64,000 nt of DNA from Ancrocorticia sp047501485 (GTDB lineage: Bacteria > Actinomycetota > Actinomycetes > Actinomycetales > Actinomycetaceae). The stretch spans positions 62,001 through 126,000 of the forward strand of contig JAZDRN010000008.1 of the NCBI GenBank assembly GCA_047501485.1. The letters run 5' to 3'. The notes under the pieces were generated by a model. The model saw only the letters and a list, made by a program, of their open reading frames with translations. It was not told where the DNA came from and searched no databases. Position 1 is the first letter of the stretch. Every line of letters starts with the position of its first letter. Positions 61,536 through 64,000 of this stretch are shown piece by piece. Made by a program: the position numbers and the translations under genes.

Positions 61536-61871
61536 TCAGTCCTCGGGAGGTTGCCAATAGTAGTTGAAATGCATGTCGTGCCGCTCTGGGTAGTGCGTGG
61601 AATGCAAGACCTCGATGCGCATGGGGACCAAGTCGGTGACCTCGCATTCGAGAACCTCGGCGAGTAAGAGCAGACGGTCAGCCGCGATGGACGACTTTCC
61701 CAGTTCGACCCTGCTCAGCTGTTGCCTGCTCCACCCGGCGTTGTGAGCGAGGGCCTCTTGAGACCAGCGTTTTCTCTTGCGCTGCTCGGCGATCTTTTCG
61801 CCCATCAGCCGCCGAAAGACATCGCTCTGCCTCCTTTGAGCAGGCTCGAGGCGGTCTTGGGCTATTGGCAT
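61536..61871 (-). CDS. XRE-family transcriptional regulator
   Basis: 111 residues from ATG 61871; a TTG ten codons earlier (61901) is an alternative. The helix-turn-helix spans about 20-75: MGEKIAEQRKRKRWSQEALAHNAGWSRQQLSRVELGKSSIAADRLLLLAEVLECEV. A 30-residue C-terminal tail has aromatic residues (HFNYYWQPPED) and no known domain. Located upstream of the sugar importer on the same strand, about 210 bases away, so it may regulate that operon or itself. Confidence 0.82.
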   Translation of the reverse strand: MPIAQDRLEPAQRRQSDVFRRLMGEKIAEQRKRKRWSQEALAHNAGWSRQQLSRVELGKSSIAADRLLLLAEVLECEVTDLVPMRIEVLHSTHYPERHDMHFNYYWQPPED

Positions 61872-62248
61872 AGATAAAAGGATGACCCATTTGATAGTCA
61901 ATAACCACCAAGCTAACTACACTGGTTTTGACTCTTTAGGGTTACATCGAATGATGTGGGGCGAGAAGTAAACGTGCTGCTGGGCCTATGCGGATCGACT
62001 TCTGGACTTGGCTCGCCGGTGTCACACCGCGCAGGGAGAGGGGGAGTCCTCGGGCGTGATCCATGCTGAGAGCGTCGCGATCGGGTCTCGTGACCGGTGG
62101 TGAAAGGAGATGATGGTTTTCGGGATCCCACGCGGCAACAGAATATTCGGGATCCCACGCGGCAACAGAATATTCGGGATCCCACGCGGCAACAGAATAG
62201 ACGACGTTCACCGCCTTGTTCTCACTCACCAAACATAAGGAGGATTTC
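61872..62248. other. Long intergenic region with tandem repeats
   Basis: 377 bases between the divergent XRE regulator and the membrane-protein gene. It contains three 27-base tandem repeats (62121-62199) ending about 50 bases before the downstream gene. No supported coding sequence. Confidence 0.6.
62121..62199. repeat. Three 27-bp tandem repeats
   Basis: Units starting CGGGATCCCACGCGGCAACA occur at 62121, 62148 and 62175; the first two are identical over 27 bases and the third matches over its first 25. Each holds the palindrome GGGATCCC and a TATT end. Possibly an iterated binding site for the control of the next gene. Confidence 0.85.
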
Positions 62249-62887
62249 GTGTCTGAAAAGGTCAATGAGTTCCAGGCAGCGGTAACTCTCACCCAGACTG
62301 ATCGGCACTACGAGGTGATTCTGGCCGTGGAGGAGGCCAACGACATCCTTGCGATGATCAATCGCGAGAGACTGAATGAGCGAGAGATGCGCGAATACCG
62401 AGCCATCAAGCGCGATCTGACGTCGGTGCTCCTGGAGTTCCAGAGCACCTACCCTTCCGCGCATGCTCGGGCCAGTGCGAGAACGCAGATGCTCAATCAC
62501 CTCAACCATCTCCGTCGGATCCTGCAGGTCCTTCTGCTGGGAGTGGCTATCTTCGTCTTGTTCGAGTCGTGGCAGGAAGGGCTCGCGCTGCTCCTGTGCG
62601 TCGCTACCCTGCGCGTGGTCTCGATGGAGTACCTGCTCTCGCAGTGCCGAGCGGCCGTGCGGCTCGGCACTGCGCCGGTTGAGCGCATCTTGACGGCCGT
62701 GGGGCACCCTGAAGACGGCGCACGAGCCGCCTCGGGGCTATGCGCGCGAGCGGATGAGCTCTATCTGGCCACGCTCGATCACACCATGCTGGCGATGGAA
62801 CGTCGCCAGCGGCAGTCGATGCGTGAGGAGGCGCGGGCGCGGCTCCACCGCAAGGTGGCGGGAGCCCCGGGAAGCTCCTACTGTTGA
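62249..62887 (+). CDS. Hypothetical membrane protein
   Basis: 212 residues from GTG 62249, defined by AAGGAGG at 62237-62243. The N-terminal 85 residues are helical and charged (KVNEFQAAVTLTQTDRHYEVILAVEEANDILAMINRERLNEREMREYRAIKRDL); one or two hydrophobic segments follow (LLLGVAIFVLFESWQEGLALLLCVATLRVV), then a second helical region with many Arg and Glu. Function not recognised. The repeats upstream may control it. Confidence 0.65.
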   Translation: MSEKVNEFQAAVTLTQTDRHYEVILAVEEANDILAMINRERLNEREMREYRAIKRDLTSVLLEFQSTYPSAHARASARTQMLNHLNHLRRILQVLLLGVAIFVLFESWQEGLALLLCVATLRVVSMEYLLSQCRAAVRLGTAPVERILTAVGHPEDGARAASGLCARADELYLATLDHTMLAMERRQRQSMREEARARLHRKVAGAPGSSYC

Positions 62888-63063
62888 GGGCGGGGCTCCT
62901 GGTGCGTCGCGTCTAGCGTCGGGCGATCGACGGGACGGCCGAAGTCGTCCAACAGCTGCACCGATCCCTCGGGATGCCTGCGAAGATTGATGACGGAGGC
63001 TACGAGCCCTCCCCATACCACGAGGATCGATACGCACATCATGGCGATGGCTGGTGCACTCAT
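62878..63063 (-). CDS. metS: Small subunit of a methionine/alanine-type importer (MetS-like)
   Basis: 61-residue protein: a single membrane helix (IAMMCVSILVVWGGLVASVINL) followed by RRHPEG and a short hydrophilic tail. Tiny MetS proteins with this layout and position follow MetP sodium symporters of corynebacteria and relatives and are needed for transport there. ATG complement at 63061-63063 overlaps the transporter's stop by one to four bases, indicating translational coupling. The gene overlaps the convergent hypothetical gene's end by ten bases. Confidence 0.8.
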   Translation of the reverse strand: MSAPAIAMMCVSILVVWGGLVASVINLRRHPEGSVQLLDDFGRPVDRPTLDATHQEPRPQQ

Positions 63064-64000
63064 CACTTGTCCTGTCCTGCGATGTCGGTCGCTTCCGTGT
63101 TGGCGGTCATCGCCGAGACGGCGACATCGTCCGAAGAACGTGTTCCGGTGTCGCGGCTTGTCTCGGCCGTGCCTGCCTCCTCGACCTTCGGAAGAATATA
63201 GCCCGCGACAGTCGGGTCCTTGCGCACGTCCCTGATGCGCCCCTGGTCGACCAAACGATCCAGAATGGGCGGTGGGATGAGATCGCCGTCGGAGTCGAGC
63301 GCATGTGCGTTCGAATGCTGGCCCCATGGGATGGCTGTGATTAGGAAGGCGAGCACCACGAGGGCGATGACCATGCCCCAGCCGAAGACGTTGACGAACC
63401 AGCTCGGCATCCCGCCGTACCCGTCCCGCACCGTGTTCTGGATCTCGTTGATGAGAATGTATCCCAGCACGATGGGAGCGACTCCGCCGACGAAGAGCTG
63501 CCAGATGCGCCCGACTTTGAACGAGCTCGAACGGTTGAGGTGGTTGCGCAGCGTCGGTAGTGCTCCGAAACCCGCCGTCAGGGTTACGGTGGCGACCAGT
63601 GCCACCGCGACGATCCCGAAGTTGTTGACGAAGGCGTCCGTGATGTCGAGAAGGTTGAGGCCCGTGGTCGTCGGGAAGAGAAGCATGGAGATGGCGGCCA
63701 TCGGGATGCCGACGGCGAGCGTGCTTGCGATGCGCCCGGTGCCGAGTTTGTCCTGTACCGCGGCGATGATCACCTCGATGATCGAGATCAAAGAGGTGAA
63801 ACCCGCCAATGCGAGCGAACCGAAGAAGAGGACGCCGATGAGAACGCCGAAGGGTGCCTCGTTGATGATGGTGGGGAAGGCGATGAACGCCAGTCCGATT
63901 CCGCCGCCGGCCACCTCGCTGATGGCCTGCCCGGAGGCCTGCGCCATGAAACCGAGGGTGGCGAAGACTCCGATTCCCGCGAGGATCTCGAACGAGGAAT
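63063..64000 (-). CDS. metP: Neurotransmitter:sodium symporter family transporter (MetP-like), 5' part beyond window
   Basis: The C-terminal 310 or so residues of an NSS/SNF transporter; the reading frame stays open through 64000, so the gene starts outside. Frame at the window edge reads SSFEILAGIGVFATLGFMAQASG, the family's TM7-8 region, and further ahead GGGIGLAFIAFPTIINEAPFGVLIGVLFFGSLALAGFTSLISIIEVIIAAVQDKLG. The last 80 residues are cytoplasmic and Asp/Thr-rich. With MetS it probably imports methionine or alanine with sodium. Confidence 0.85.
   Translation of the reverse strand, partial: SSFEILAGIGVFATLGFMAQASGQAISEVAGGGIGLAFIAFPTIINEAPFGVLIGVLFFGSLALAGFTSLISIIEVIIAAVQDKLGTGRIASTLAVGIPMAAISMLLFPTTTGLNLLDITDAFVNNFGIVAVALVATVTLTAGFGALPTLRNHLNRSSSFKVGRIWQLFVGGVAPIVLGYILINEIQNTVRDGYGGMPSWFVNVFGWGMVIALVVLAFLITAIPWGQHSNAHALDSDGDLIPPPILDRLVDQGRIRDVRKDPTVAGYILPKVEEAGTAETSRDTGTRSSDDVAVSAMTANTEATDIAGQDK

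Noticed and set aside
62121..62199. Possible CRISPR array
   Set aside because: Repeats are directly adjacent with no spacers, and no cas genes are present.
61942..62292. Minus-strand frame with YSVAAWDPE repeated three times
   Set aside because: The repetition comes only from the 27-bp DNA repeats; it overlaps the well-signalled GTG start at 62249 and has no ribosome site.

Overview
The window reads as a chromosome segment of a high-GC Gram-positive actinobacterium. The evidence is SenX3-RegX3 with a divergent PhoU, a CarD-ispD-ispF cluster, many TTG/GTG starts behind good Shine-Dalgarno sequences, LPxTG surface proteins, and an actinobacterial small SRP RNA. The surface-protein/ABC-transporter families fit an Actinomycetaceae-like host, but the genus is an inference. 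Gene density is high and most genes sit in short, overlapping operons.

Layout. 0-6 kb: FGGY pentulose-type kinase, an ABC importer (lipoprotein, permease, ATPase) of the TrpXYZ-like class, and a ribokinase-like kinase. 6-13.4 kb: a gluconate regulon with a FadR/GntR regulator, 6-phosphogluconate dehydrogenase, gluconokinase, GntP permease, Edd and Eda. Gluconate can thus enter either the oxidative pentose phosphate branch or the Entner-Doudoroff branch. Two copies of one promoter/leader module sit before gnd and gntK. 13.5-20.4 kb: gpmA, nucleoside hydrolase, phoU | senX3-regX3, carD, ispD, ispF. 20.4-23.7 kb: anaerobic ribonucleotide reductase nrdDG behind a pair of NrdR boxes.

23.7-34.4 kb is the most distinctive locus. 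It is a seven-gene operon behind a near-perfect Fur-family operator. It encodes a ZnuABC-like metal transporter whose substrate-binding protein carries an embedded surface-repeat domain, four further surface, membrane or lipoproteins with the same repeat (two with LPxTG sorting signals), and a terminal lytic-transglycosylase-like protein. This matches the anchored-repeat-type ABC transporter families defined by TIGRFAM (named from memory) that have little experimental description.

34.5-43.7 kb: UMF1-type MFS exporter, cysS, rlmB, a hypothetical gene, a small amber-interrupted ORF, an NCS2 uracil permease, a LytR_C-domain protein, the SRP RNA and a YbaK-like deacylase. 43.8-50.9 kb: tRNA-Ser(GGA) followed by an accessory stretch. 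It holds decayed ORF fragments, a helix-turn-helix/ECF S-component fusion with an abnormal C-terminus, four secreted lipoproteins, a paralogue remnant and an Ltp-type protein. 51-64 kb: PfpI-like protein, MMPL transporter, Fpg/Nei glycosylase, small membrane protein, ASCH protein, FKBP lipoprotein, an AglEFG-like sugar importer with an unusual permease insertion, an XRE regulator, a membrane protein preceded by 27-bp tandem repeats, and a MetS/MetP-like neurotransmitter:sodium-symporter pair that runs off the end.
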